From: JAWRCU01 sp033542235
GTDB lineage: Bacteria; Pseudomonadota; Alphaproteobacteria; Rhizobiales; Rhizobiaceae
Direction of reading: 5' to 3'
Assembly: GCF_033542235.1 (NCBI RefSeq)
Contig: NZ_JAWRCU010000011.1
Coordinates: 62,001-126,000 of the forward strand
DNA length: 64,000 nucleotides
The translations under genes and the position numbers were made by a program. Shown here one piece after another: positions 8,760-18,987 of this stretch. The stretch's first letter is position 1; each line of letters starts with the position of its first letter. The notes under the pieces were generated by a model. It searched no databases. It saw nothing but the letters and a program-made list of their open reading frames with translations, and had not been told where the DNA came from.

Positions 8760-9473
8760 TCATATGCCGTGAGCGCGCTCGATGCGCTCGGCGACCAGCT
8801 CCTGCATCTTCCAGAGGTGGCGGTCGTGGATGCCGAGCTCTTCGAGATGCCTCACGGTGGCGAACAGATATTCGGCCATCGAGCCGCGGAAGCCGCAGGC
8901 GGTCGCCAGTATTTCAGCGAGCTCATCGTCGTCGAGGCCGTTGATGTAGCGGCCGCTCTTGCGGTTCATCGCGAAGGTGAGCGCCGTGAGCGGGCCGGTC
9001 GCTGTCGTCACCCTGATCCAGCGCGGCGGGAAGGCGCTCGGCACCATGCTCATCTCGCGACGGATCAGCCTGTCGAGATTGGGCTTCAGCGCGTCGGCCG
9101 GGAGCTGGTAGGCGACACCTTTACAGAGACCGCCGCGGTCGAGCGCCAGCATCAGACCGGGTTGTTCGCGGTTGCCGCGGAAGCGATAGTCCCAGCCCAG
9201 GCAGAAGGAGCGGCGCCAGCCGCGCGCCTCGGCGAGCCGCTGCTCGACGAGGTCGAAGGCCGGATTCCAGATCAGCGATCCATAGGCGAAGACCCAGAAA
9301 TCGCCTGCCGGCGCCGAGGCCATGATCCGGTCCACCGTTTCATCGTAATCCGCATCCGTCGCCGGGCGGAAACCGGCGATGAGCAGCGGCCCCGGATCGG
9401 CGATCCTCCGCTCCACCGCAGCGATATGCCGCTCGGTGATGCGCATGACTCGAGTTGCTTTCGGCGCAAGCAT
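8760..9473 (-). CDS. Gamma-glutamylcyclotransferase, ChaC-like
   Basis: A 237-residue protein with the gamma-glutamylcyclotransferase signature FAYGSLIWNPAF (near residue 63) and the C-terminal GYINGL-like segment (SGRYINGLDDDELAEILATA). ChaC proteins cleave glutathione to 5-oxoproline and Cys-Gly in the cytoplasm. WGRDYRF-like text appears here as LGWDYRFRGNREQPGLMLAL, typical of the bacterial ChaC branch. The ATG at 9473 is used; an internal ATG at 9446 (MRITERHIAA) is a reasonable alternative. It is convergent with the MocA-type oxidoreductase and on the same strand as the M48 protease about 65 bases upstream. Confidence 0.88.
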   Translation of the reverse strand: MLAPKATRVMRITERHIAAVERRIADPGPLLIAGFRPATDADYDETVDRIMASAPAGDFWVFAYGSLIWNPAFDLVEQRLAEARGWRRSFCLGWDYRFRGNREQPGLMLALDRGGLCKGVAYQLPADALKPNLDRLIRREMSMVPSAFPPRWIRVTTATGPLTALTFAMNRKSGRYINGLDDDELAEILATACGFRGSMAEYLFATVRHLEELGIHDRHLWKMQELVAERIERAHGI

Positions 9474-9538
9474 CGTGGTCCCCGATCGTCAGCTTCGCGC
9501 GCAGGATTGACTGAGCTTCGAAAGGAAGCAAGCTGCTG

Positions 9539-10636
9539 CTACCACCATACCGCGCCGCGCAAATGCAGTCGTGGATTGCCTCTGGGCGCGTTGAGAGGGT
9601 GGTCGCAAGCCGGCGCGGTGCTGTCGGCATCCGCGGCCAACAGCAGCGGCGCACCGAAGCCCCCGAAATGCAAGCTGTCGAGACGCGGCCCGGTTCTGAT
9701 CCTCGGCACGAAGGAAGGTCGCTGCTTCACTGGGCCGCCGAGCGGCAAGACAGGGACGACTCCCGCGCCGGCTCTCAGGGCCCTGAGCCGCGCGATCCGG
9801 TCCGCAGTCAGCGGGTGGGTGCGCAGCACCGAAGGATCGGGGATGCGGCCCCCCGGCAGGAAAATGTTCTCCCAGATGCGCCCTTGCGCACGCTCCAGCC
9901 GTGTCAGCGCTGAGGCGAGCCCGTCCGGATCGCCGGTGAGTAGCGCCGCGCCGAGGTCGGCATCGAACTCGCGCGTCCTCGACAGCGCCATCTGGATCAG
10001 CCCGCCGACCGTCGGCGAAGCGAGCAGCACCGCGACCGCGAGCCACGGCACACTCCCCGCCACACCGGTCGCATAGCTGCCTATATTGAAGAAGAGCGAA
10101 ATCAGGCCGACCGTCGACATCAGCGAGGTGAAGCGCGACACCATGTCGGCGAGCGCCATTACCTTCACGTCCTCATGCGCGATATGGCTGACCTCATGGG
10201 CCAGCACGCCGGCAAGCTCACGCTGTGGCAGAGTTCTGGCGAGCGCGTCGGTGATGGCGATCGCGGACTGGTCGCGGCGGCCGACCGCAAAGGCGTTCAT
10301 CAGGCGCGAGGGAATCACGTAGAGCCGTGGCACGGCCGGCAGGCCGGCGCGGCGCGCAAGTTCGGATACAATGCCGACTCCGGTCGGAAACTCGGCCTCG
10401 CTCACCTCGCGTGCTCTATACATCGAAAGCACGATTTTAGGGCTGATCCTGCGCATCGCCCAGACGGAAACGCCGCCGAAGATGACCGCATATACGATGC
10501 CGACCGTGCCGCCGAACGCCCAGGCAGTGACTGCGAGCAGAAGCAGGGCCCCGCTGGCGAGCAGCCAGGTGTGCATCGCGTTCAGGATGCGGTTACGCCG
10601 GTGAGCGAAGTAGTCGATCTTTGCGGGCATGCTCAT
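9539..10636 (-). CDS. Membrane M48 family zinc metalloprotease, HtpX-like
   Basis: About 365 residues starting MSMPAKIDYFAHRRNRILNA. Two hydrophobic segments lie in the first 75 residues, then the zinc-protease helix HEVSH (in VLAHEVSHIAHED) with the downstream Glu in SRTREFDADLGAALL, and another hydrophobic pair around LMSTVGLISLFFNIGSYATG. This is the HtpX/M48B layout of a membrane-bound protease for damaged membrane proteins. The C-terminal 70 residues are proline-rich and unlike short HtpX proteins. The frame stays open to 10729, but the conserved N-terminus begins at 10636; the ribosome site is weak. The dnaK heat-shock promoter lies nearby on the other strand, though no shared control is shown. 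Confidence 0.85.
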   Translation of the reverse strand: MSMPAKIDYFAHRRNRILNAMHTWLLASGALLLLAVTAWAFGGTVGIVYAVIFGGVSVWAMRRISPKIVLSMYRAREVSEAEFPTGVGIVSELARRAGLPAVPRLYVIPSRLMNAFAVGRRDQSAIAITDALARTLPQRELAGVLAHEVSHIAHEDVKVMALADMVSRFTSLMSTVGLISLFFNIGSYATGVAGSVPWLAVAVLLASPTVGGLIQMALSRTREFDADLGAALLTGDPDGLASALTRLERAQGRIWENIFLPGGRIPDPSVLRTHPLTADRIARLRALRAGAGVVPVLPLGGPVKQRPSFVPRIRTGPRLDSLHFGGFGAPLLLAADADSTAPACDHPLNAPRGNPRLHLRGAVWW

Positions 10637-10979
10637 GCCTGACAATATGGAGTGCGGCGGGCCGGTTTCCGAGTCCGGCAGCATTTGTCTGCGCCGCAGG
10701 GAGCCAAGCGCTGGGACAGTTGGGCACAACAGTTAGGCACAAGTGAATACGGTTCGCCTGACAGCAGAAAATAAGGGCGGAAAACTCAGGATTTCCGACG
10801 CTTTTGAACGCGAGCAAAGGGCTACTCTACGGCTTGCGCGCCAGAAACGCCCTTCTTATATACGCCGCAATTCTGTTCGGCCGGCAAACCGCTGGTTCGA
10901 TGCGGAAAATCCCAAGTAACAGGGGCTGTCAAGGAACGCCTCGTAGGGTCCTGACGGCCTGCTTAGCGGAGAGAAGAAA
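10637..10979. other. Intergenic region between M48 protease and dnaK
   Basis: The 343 bases hold the divergent upstream regions of the M48 protease gene and dnaK. The recognised element is the heat-shock-type promoter at 10833-10864. No convincing small gene was seen; short open frames here lack ribosome sites. Confidence 0.6.
10833..10864 (+). promoter_or_regulatory. RpoH (sigma-32)-type promoter of dnaK
   Basis: CTTG at 10833-10836, an 18-base spacer, and CTTATATACG at 10855-10864 match every fixed position of the alphaproteobacterial heat-shock consensus CTTG-N17/18-CYTATNTNNG. It ends 115 bases before the dnaK ATG. The match and location make heat induction of dnaKJ by RpoH very likely. 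Confidence 0.85.
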
Positions 10980-12893
<1,914 letters not shown>

Positions 12894-12911
12894 ACGATGG
12901 GCGGTTTGAAG

Positions 12912-12937
12912 AAGGCCCGGCCCGCGCCGGGCCTTTT
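12912..12937 (+). terminator. Intrinsic terminator after dnaK
   Basis: AAGGCCCGGC (12912-12921) pairs perfectly with GCCGGGCCTT (12926-12935) around a 4-base loop, ending in TTTT. It lies 18 bases after the dnaK stop and before dnaJ, so it should make dnaJ less abundant than dnaK or leave dnaJ on its own promoter. Confidence 0.85.
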
Positions 12938-13098
12938 CGCGTATCGGTTTCGGACAAACTATCGGGTTTCCGTTACGTAAATTTTGTTGAGCAAAGCCGC
13001 GCGAGCTATGGCAACCGGGTATGACCTTTACTAAATCGGGGCGAAATGCCTGATGATCGACACCTTGCGGGCGATAAAAATCGAAGCAGCGGGAAACC

Positions 13099-14223
13099 AT
13101 GAAGGCTGATTTCTATGAAACGCTCGGCGTGCAGAGGAACGCCGATGAGAAGGAGCTCAAAAGCGCGTTTCGCAAATTGGCGATGCAGTTCCACCCCGAC
13201 CGCAATCCCGGGGACCAGGCTTGCGAGCACAGATTCAAGGAAATCAACGAAGCGTATGAGACGCTGAAGGACCCGCAGAAGCGGGCCGCCTATGACCGCT
13301 TCGGCCACGCCGCCTTCGAGAATGGCGGCATGAACGGCGCCCACGGTTTCGCGGCCGGCGGTTTCGCCGACATCTTCGAGGACATCTTCGGCGACATGAT
13401 GGGTGGTGGCCGACGCCGCTCGTCCGGCGGACGTGAGCGGGGCGCGGACCTACGCTATAACATGGAGATCACGCTCGAGGAGGCCTATACCGGCAAGACC
13501 GCGCAGATTCGTGTGCCGGCCTCGGTATCCTGCACCGAATGTTCTGGCTCCGGCGCCAAGCCGGGCACTTCGCCGACCACATGCCCGACATGCTCGGGCG
13601 CAGGTCGCGTACGTGCAAGCCAGGGCTTCTTCTCCATTGAGCGGACCTGCCCGCAATGTCACGGTCTCGGCCAGATCATCAAGGACCCTTGCCAGAAATG
13701 CGCCGGCCAGGGCCGTGTCACCGAGGAAAGGTCGCTATCCGTCAACATTCCGTCCGGTATCGAGGACGGCACGCGGATCCGGCTCGCCAATGAGGGCGAG
13801 GCGGGCCTGCGCGGTGGACCGCCGGGCGACCTCTACATCTTCCTCGCCGTGAGGCCGCATGAGCTCTTCCAGCGCGACGGCGCCGATCTCTACTGCAAGG
13901 TGCCGATCTCGATGACGACGGCATCGCTCGGCGGCTCCTTCGAAGTAACGACCCTGGACGGCACGCAGACACGCGTGAAGGTGCCCGAAGGCACACAGAA
14001 CGGTCGCCAGTTCCGCCTCAAGGGCAAAGGCATGCCGGTGATGCGTCAGCCTGCGGTCGGCGATCTTTATATCCAAGTCGCCGTAGAGACGCCGCAGAAT
14101 CTCACCAAACGACAGCGTGAGCTCTTGGAGGAATTCGAGCAGATCTCTTCTACGGAGAACAGCCCGCAGTCGAGCGGCTTCTTCGCCCGCATGAAAGATT
14201 TCTTCGAATCTTTCGGCGAATAG
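13099..14223 (+). CDS. dnaJ: Co-chaperone DnaJ (Hsp40)
   Basis: Type I J-protein of 374 residues that stimulates DnaK ATPase and delivers substrates. The J domain (about 4-70) contains HPD at residues 32-34 in FHPDRNPGD. A Gly/Phe-rich linker follows (GGFADIFEDIFGDMMGGG), then four zinc-binding repeats CTECSGSG, CPTCSGAG, CPQCHGLG and CQKCAGQG (about 145-220), then the C-terminal substrate-binding domains. The gene follows dnaK in the same direction across a terminator. The unusual point is only that the J-domain repeats CEHRFKEINEAYETLKDP carry an extra Cys. Assignment is certain. Confidence 0.98.
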   Translation: MKADFYETLGVQRNADEKELKSAFRKLAMQFHPDRNPGDQACEHRFKEINEAYETLKDPQKRAAYDRFGHAAFENGGMNGAHGFAAGGFADIFEDIFGDMMGGGRRRSSGGRERGADLRYNMEITLEEAYTGKTAQIRVPASVSCTECSGSGAKPGTSPTTCPTCSGAGRVRASQGFFSIERTCPQCHGLGQIIKDPCQKCAGQGRVTEERSLSVNIPSGIEDGTRIRLANEGEAGLRGGPPGDLYIFLAVRPHELFQRDGADLYCKVPISMTTASLGGSFEVTTLDGTQTRVKVPEGTQNGRQFRLKGKGMPVMRQPAVGDLYIQVAVETPQNLTKRQRELLEEFEQISSTENSPQSSGFFARMKDFFESFGE

Positions 14224-14258
14224 CAGCGCGCGACAGAACGGCATCCACGGGTTTTTCA

Positions 14259-14286
14259 GAAACGCGGCTTGCTTCGACCGCGTTTC
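14259..14286 (+). terminator. Possible terminator after dnaJ
   Basis: GAAACGCGG (14259-14267) and CCGCGTTTC (14278-14286) form a 9-bp stem with a 10-base loop between dnaJ and pmtA. There is no T tract after it, so it may be a weak or Rho-assisted stop, or chance symmetry. Confidence 0.35.
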
Positions 14287-14324
14287 GATGCGACGTCGAA
14301 CTGACGCTGAACGGGAGGTGCCGG

Positions 14325-14933
14325 ATGGCGCGCCAACAAGGATTGCGAAAGGCTCTCGCCGACAAGTTCGACGACGAACTGAAATTCTTCAAAGGCTGGA
14401 TCGACAAGCCCAAGGCGGTCGGCTCGATTGTGCCGACGAGCTCAATCGCCGCACGCCGCATGGCCTCCGTGGTCAATCCCGACTCAGGCCTTCCGGTTCT
14501 GGAGGTCGGCCCGGGCACAGGCGTCATCACGCGGGCCATACTCGCCCGCGGCGTGAAACCCGAGAACCTCTATCTGGTCGAATATTCGGAAGATTTCGTC
14601 TGCCATCTGAGAGCCCAGTTTCCGGGCGTCAACGTCATCCACGGCAACGCGTTCGACCTCGATGCCACGCTCGGCGACAAGCGTGGCATGGTTTTCGATT
14701 CCGTCGTCTCCGGCGTGCCGCTGCTCAACTTCCCGGTGCAGCAGCGGGTTGGCTATATCGAGGATCTGCTCAACCGCATCCCGGCCGGCCGGCCGATCAT
14801 GCAGCTCACCTACGGTCCGCTCTCGCCGGTGCCTGCCGGGCGCGGTCACTACAAGGTCGAACATTTCGACTTCGTGCTGCGCAACATCCCCCCGACGCAG
14901 CTTTGGGTGTACCGGCGGCTCGTCGCCGGTTGA
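14325..14933 (+). CDS. pmtA: Phosphatidylethanolamine N-methyltransferase, PmtA type
   Basis: A 202-residue SAM-dependent methyltransferase that would convert phosphatidylethanolamine through three methylations to phosphatidylcholine, a major rhizobial membrane lipid. The SAM-binding motif I is VLEVGPGTGVITRAIL (about residues 59-74), and the N-terminal FFKGWIDKPKAVGSIVPTSS is characteristic of Rhizobium-type PmtA rather than the eukaryote-like PEMT. GGGAGG precedes the ATG at 14325. It heads a same-strand run with an FMN reductase, a histidine-phosphatase-like gene and pyrF. Identity is strong; the enzyme could also act on related phospholipids. Confidence 0.9.
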   Translation: MARQQGLRKALADKFDDELKFFKGWIDKPKAVGSIVPTSSIAARRMASVVNPDSGLPVLEVGPGTGVITRAILARGVKPENLYLVEYSEDFVCHLRAQFPGVNVIHGNAFDLDATLGDKRGMVFDSVVSGVPLLNFPVQQRVGYIEDLLNRIPAGRPIMQLTYGPLSPVPAGRGHYKVEHFDFVLRNIPPTQLWVYRRLVAG

Positions 14934-14991
14934 CATTACCGCAGCTCGCAGCTTGATTTCGCCTGCGCGGGTGAGGCTAGGAGGGCTGTGG

Positions 14992-15588
14992 GTGATCGTC
15001 GTTCCGAAGATATTGGTATTCGCCGGCTCGGTCAGGACCGGCGCCTATAGCGGAAAGACGGCCGACGCGGCGCAGAAGGAGCTTGCGATCCAGGGCGCGG
15101 AAGTGACGCGCATCTCGCTGGCCGACTATCCGCTGCCGATCATGGACCAGGACCTCGAGCAGGAAAGGGGCATCCCCGAGAATGCGTTCAAGCTGGCGAG
15201 GCTGATCGCGGCCCATGACGCGGTGCTGATCTGCACGCCGGAGTACAATGGGTCGATGCCGCCGCTGCTCAAGAACACCATCGACTGGGTGAGCCGCATT
15301 CACAGGGACAACGGCAAGCCGCTCAATCCCTACCCCGGCAAGGTGGTCGGCATCTGCTCCTCCTCCGACGGCCATTTCGCGGGCATCCGCAGTGCCAACC
15401 ATCTGCGTGCCGTGCTGTCGCACATCCAGATGGAGGTGATCGCGCCGCAGGTGTCCGTGCCGCACGGCGCGGACGCCTTCGCGGAGGACGGCAGCTTCAA
15501 GGAGGAGCGGCTGCGCAAGGGCATGACGCGACTTTGCAGAACGCTCATCGAGCACGCCCGCATGCTTTCCACGAGGGCAGAGAACTGA
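14992..15588 (+). CDS. NAD(P)H-dependent FMN reductase family protein
   Basis: Flavodoxin-fold reductase of 198 residues, of the group that includes chromate reductase ChrR and azoreductase-like quinone reductases. FMN-binding features are the N-terminal GSVRTGAYSGKTADAA loop and the hallmark PEYNGSMPPLLKNTIDWVSR (about residues 80-99). The frame is open far upstream, through pmtA, but GTG at 14992 has AGGAGG seven bases before it and gives the normal N-terminus. The stop is followed almost immediately by the next gene. The likely role is two-electron reduction of quinones or metals for redox defence; chromate activity is not proven. Confidence 0.88.
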   Translation: MIVVPKILVFAGSVRTGAYSGKTADAAQKELAIQGAEVTRISLADYPLPIMDQDLEQERGIPENAFKLARLIAAHDAVLICTPEYNGSMPPLLKNTIDWVSRIHRDNGKPLNPYPGKVVGICSSSDGHFAGIRSANHLRAVLSHIQMEVIAPQVSVPHGADAFAEDGSFKEERLRKGMTRLCRTLIEHARMLSTRAEN

Positions 15589-15589
15589 G

Positions 15590-16186
15590 TTGATCGGTCT
15601 TTATCTCACCCACCCTCAGGTCGAGATTGATCCGGCGGTTCCGGTTCCGGAGTGGAACATTTCAAGCAGAGGTAGAGAGCGCATCGAAGCGCTCCTTGGC
15701 CGCCCGTGGCTGAAGGGTTTGAAGCGAGTCGTCGCCAGCGAAGAACGGAAGGCGATCGAGACCGCCCGCCTCATTGCCGAATCGCTCGAAGTGCCATGCG
15801 AGGTTTTTCCCGATATGGGCGAAAACGATCGCTCCTCGACTGGGTTTCTGGAGCCGCTCGCTTTCGAGCGGGCAGCCGACGCATTCTTCGCCGAGCCCAC
15901 TGTCAGCTGGAATGGATGGGAGCGCGCAGCCGACGCGCAGGCGCGCATCGTCACGGCCGTGCGGCGCGTGCTGGAAGATAACGACCGCGGGAAAGAGATA
16001 CTCTTCGTCGGACACGGGGCCGTCGGCACGCTCTTGAAATGCCACCTTGGGCAGCGGCCGATCTCGCGTGCCGAAGATCAGCCCGCCGGCGGCGGCAACA
16101 TCTATGCATTTTCCCTTGCCGGCCTGCGCCTGCTCTGCGATTGGACCCCGGTGGAACGATTCGAGGGCGTTCGAGATGGAAGCTGA
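15590..16186 (+). CDS. Histidine phosphatase superfamily protein with altered N-terminal motif
   Basis: A 198-residue protein of the phosphoglycerate mutase-like fold. The region RGRERIEALLGRPWLKGLKR, then VVASEERKAIETARLIAE, corresponds to the second Arg-containing motif, and ILFVGHGAVGTLLKC near residue 146 carries the second catalytic His. The canonical RHG near the N-terminus is replaced by LTHPQV: a His is present, but neither the Arg before it nor the Gly after it. Activity is therefore uncertain. TTG at 15590 begins one base after the FMN reductase stop. It overlaps pyrF by 11 bases. Rhizobial homologues annotated as histidine phosphatase family share this position beside pyrF, as far as I recall. 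Confidence 0.72.
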   Translation: MIGLYLTHPQVEIDPAVPVPEWNISSRGRERIEALLGRPWLKGLKRVVASEERKAIETARLIAESLEVPCEVFPDMGENDRSSTGFLEPLAFERAADAFFAEPTVSWNGWERAADAQARIVTAVRRVLEDNDRGKEILFVGHGAVGTLLKCHLGQRPISRAEDQPAGGGNIYAFSLAGLRLLCDWTPVERFEGVRDGS

Positions 16187-16883
16187 GCTGCGCGATCGCC
16201 TTATTGTCGGGCTCGACGTGCCGACCGTGGCCGAGGCCGAAAAGATCGTGCGCGACCTCGACGGCGTCGCCTCCTTCTACAAGATCGGCTATCAGCTCGC
16301 CTTCGCCGGCGGGCTCGATTTCGCCCGCGAGCTGGCGAGCGGGGAGACAAAGGTCTTCCTCGACATGAAGCTTCTCGACATCGACAACACCGTTGCGAAG
16401 GGCGTCGAGAACATCGTGAAGATGGGCGTCACCATGCTGACGCTGCACGCCTATCCGAAGGCGATGCGCGCGGCGGTCGAGGCGGCTCGCGGCTCTGGCC
16501 TCTGCCTGCTGGCCGTCACAGTGCTCACCTCCATGGACGAGCAGGACATGATCGACGCCGGCTATGAATACGACCCCCACACGCTGGTGCTGCGCCGCGC
16601 GGAACAGGCACTTGGCGCCGGCATGGGCGGCATCGTCTGCTCGGCGGGTGAGGCTGCTGCAGTGCGCAAGATCGTTGGACCGGAACTTGCGGTGGTGACA
16701 CCCGGCATTCGGCCGCTCGGCGGCGACCCCGGCGACCAGAAGCGGGTGATGACGCCGGCCGATGCGATCCGTGCCGGCGCAAGCCATCTTGTCGTCGCCC
16801 GGCCGATCGTCGGCGCCGTCGACAGGGCCGCGGCAGCGCGCGCAATCCTTGCACAGATGAAAGACGCGGTAGGAGTACGCTGA
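16176..16883 (+). CDS. pyrF: Orotidine 5'-phosphate decarboxylase
   Basis: Final enzyme of UMP synthesis, converting OMP to UMP and CO2. The 235-residue TIM barrel contains the active-site segment KVFLDMKLLDIDNTVAKGVE, with the D-x-K-x-x-D-I core of the family, near residues 58-75, and C-terminal phosphate-binding text VVTPGIRPLGGDPGDQKRV and VARPIVGA. The N-terminal LIVGLDVPTVAEAEKIV is also typical. The ATG at 16176 overlaps the preceding gene by 11 bases, and its stop overlaps the next ATG (TGATG). It is the only biosynthetic gene of this operon with a definite role. Confidence 0.96.
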   Translation: MEAELRDRLIVGLDVPTVAEAEKIVRDLDGVASFYKIGYQLAFAGGLDFARELASGETKVFLDMKLLDIDNTVAKGVENIVKMGVTMLTLHAYPKAMRAAVEAARGSGLCLLAVTVLTSMDEQDMIDAGYEYDPHTLVLRRAEQALGAGMGGIVCSAGEAAAVRKIVGPELAVVTPGIRPLGGDPGDQKRVMTPADAIRAGASHLVVARPIVGAVDRAAAARAILAQMKDAVGVR

Positions 16884-17173
16884 TGGCCAAGGGTTACTGG
16901 ATCGCGCATGTCGATGTGCGCGACGCGGAAGGCTACAAGGACTATGTCGCAGCATCGAAGATCGCCTTCGACAAATACGGCGCCAGGATGCTCGCGCGCG
17001 GCGGCGCTTATGAGCAGACAGAGGGCCGCGAGCGAGCCCGCAATGTCGTGATCGAGTTCCCGTCGCTCAAGGCAGCGCAGGACTGCTATCATTCCCCCGA
17101 ATACCAGGCCGCCCGCGCCATCCGGCTGAAATATGCCGACGCCGAGATGGTGCTGGTGGAAGGCGTGGAATAG
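16883..17173 (+). CDS. DUF1330 family protein
   Basis: A 96-residue protein of the DUF1330 group, a dimeric ferredoxin-like alpha-beta barrel fold. Typical segments are MAKGYWIAHVDVRDAEGYKD, FDKYGARMLARGGAYE, VVIEFPSLKAAQDCYHSPEY and the end AEMVLVEGVE. Its ATG shares one base with the pyrF stop, so it is co-translated with pyrF. This pairing is common in rhizobia, but no enzymatic role is established for the family. A terminator follows about 110 bases downstream. Confidence 0.9.
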   Translation: MAKGYWIAHVDVRDAEGYKDYVAASKIAFDKYGARMLARGGAYEQTEGRERARNVVIEFPSLKAAQDCYHSPEYQAARAIRLKYADAEMVLVEGVE

Positions 17174-17484
17174 TCGTCCCAATTTGCTCATCCCAGAGCA
17201 TGATCTCAAGCCGAAGTTCAGCAGCCAAAAAAATTCAATTTGATCGCACGCCGCTCTGATGGCGGCGAATTTCGAATCACCACACGGCGATTTGTCTGAA
17301 CAAATCGCCGTCTTTTGGCGTTGCGGAATCGCGATACGCTGAGCCGGCTATCCCGTGAGAGGCTTGGTTTTCAACAGCTTGAGCGAAAAGTAGGACTAAT
17401 TCACCTTACGTGACCTATTGCATTGCAGCAGGCAATCGCTAACTTTTGCATGTTAACGATCTCGTGGCGTGACCGGAGCTTCCC
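17174..17484. other. Intergenic region before phaZ
   Basis: The 311 bases hold a degenerate copy of the rhizobial intergenic palindrome (GAGCATGATCTCAAGCCGAAG at about 17197-17217), the terminator at 17284-17316, and the upstream region of phaZ, which is AT-richer (TAACTTTTGCATGTTAACGA). No gene was seen. Confidence 0.55.
17284..17316 (+). terminator. Intrinsic terminator of the pmtA-pyrF-DUF1330 run
   Basis: ACGGCGATTTG (17284-17294) pairs perfectly with CAAATCGCCGT (17301-17311) around a 6-base loop, followed by CTTTT. It lies 110 bases after the DUF1330 stop. Confidence 0.8.
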
Positions 17485-18747
17485 ATGTTCTACCAGCTCT
17501 ATGAAATGAACCACGCCGCGCTGCAGCCGGCGCGGGCCTACGCCGACGCGATCAGGCTGCTCTATTCCAGTCCGCTCAATCCCTTCTCACACACTGAGCT
17601 CGGCCGCTCCGTCGCGGCCATGGCCGAACTCTTCGAGCGCTCGACGCGCCGCTACGGCAAGCCGGAATTCGGCCTGAAGACCACCACCGTCGATTGGAAG
17701 ACCGTCGAGGTGAGCGAGAAGGTCGTCTGGAAGCGCCCCTTTTGCAATCTCATTCATTTCGAGCGCGCTCTGCCTGCGGACCGGCAGGCCGATCGCAAGC
17801 TGCTGATCGTGGCGCCGATCTCCGGCCACTACGCCACGCTGCTCCGCGGCACGGTGGAGGCGATGCTGCCGCACGCGGATGTCTACATCACCGACTGGGC
17901 AGACGCCCGCATGGTCCCGGTGACGGACGGCAAGTTCGACCTCGACGACTACATCGATTATTTGATCGACATTTTCCATACGCTCGGGCCCGACGTTCAA
18001 GTGATGGCGGTCTGCCAGCCGTCCGTGCCCGTTCTGGCGGCCGTCGCATTGATGGAAGCACGCGGCGATCGCCTGGTCCCGGCGACGATGACGCTGATGG
18101 GCGGCCCCATCGATACGCGCCGCAACCCGACAGCGGTCAACCAGCTTGCCGAGGAGCGCGGCATCGATTGGTTCCGCGAAAACGTCATCATGCAGGTGCC
18201 GTGGCCGGCGCCCGGCTTCATGCGCGACGTCTATCCGGGCTTCCTGCAGCTTTCCGGCTTCATGAGCATGAACCTCGACCGGCATATCATCGCCCACAAG
18301 GACTTCTTCATGCACCTCGTGAAGAACGACGGCGACAGTGCCGAGAAGCACCGCGACTTCTATGACGAGTATCTGGCGGTGATGGATCTCACTGCGGAAT
18401 TCTACCTGCAGACGGTCGAGACTGTGTTCGTGCGCCACGCACTGCCGAAAGGTGAAATGACGCATCGCGGCGAGAAGGTCGACCCGGCAGCCATCCGCAG
18501 CGTCGCGCTTTTGACTGTCGAGGGCCAGAACGACGATATTTCCGGCGTCGGCCAGACCCGAGCCGCGCACGACCTCTGCGTCAACATCCCCGACAATATG
18601 CGCGCGCACTATTTGCAACCGGCTGTTGGTCATTACGGCGTCTTCAACGGCTCGCGCTTCCGTTCCGAGATCGTGCCGCGCATACTGGATTTTCAGGCGA
18701 GCTATGGGCGCAGCCGCAAACGGTCGACGCCGCGCCTGGTCTCGTGA
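17485..18747 (+). CDS. phaZ: Intracellular polyhydroxyalkanoate depolymerase
   Basis: A 420-residue alpha/beta hydrolase that mobilises stored polyhydroxybutyrate. The protein starts MFYQLYEMNHAALQPARAYA, the usual start of rhizobial PhaZ, and contains the oxyanion-side motif LIVAPISGHYATLLRGTVE and the nucleophile region VMAVCQPSVPVLAAVALME, where Cys takes the place of Ser in the lipase box, as in intracellular depolymerases. The catalytic His is in PAVGHYGVFNGSRFR near the end. Length is normal. It stands alone behind a terminator and a 300-base upstream region that likely contains its promoter. Confidence 0.94.
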   Translation: MFYQLYEMNHAALQPARAYADAIRLLYSSPLNPFSHTELGRSVAAMAELFERSTRRYGKPEFGLKTTTVDWKTVEVSEKVVWKRPFCNLIHFERALPADRQADRKLLIVAPISGHYATLLRGTVEAMLPHADVYITDWADARMVPVTDGKFDLDDYIDYLIDIFHTLGPDVQVMAVCQPSVPVLAAVALMEARGDRLVPATMTLMGGPIDTRRNPTAVNQLAEERGIDWFRENVIMQVPWPAPGFMRDVYPGFLQLSGFMSMNLDRHIIAHKDFFMHLVKNDGDSAEKHRDFYDEYLAVMDLTAEFYLQTVETVFVRHALPKGEMTHRGEKVDPAAIRSVALLTVEGQNDDISGVGQTRAAHDLCVNIPDNMRAHYLQPAVGHYGVFNGSRFRSEIVPRILDFQASYGRSRKRSTPRLVS

Positions 18748-18987
18748 TCTGGTCTCGTGATTTCGAAAGGCTGCCTGACTCCGCTTCGCAAGGCGCAGGC
18801 GCCTGGGCCCCTGGAGCATTCTTGCAGCCGGCCCGGAATTATCCGAGCGTCAGCCCCTCTCGCCTCGGCTTGTTGTTGCAAAATGGCCGCGATCCCGAAC
18901 GCGGTAACCATCATCCCAACGGATTACTTGTCTTTTGCCGGCAATTCGCATTTAACGCTTTGTTAATAAGTGGCGAGGGTCGGGGGC

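Noticed and set aside
8643..10076. 477-codon plus-strand frame across the chaC-like and M48 genes
   Set aside because: It reads through two well-supported minus-strand genes and resembles nothing.
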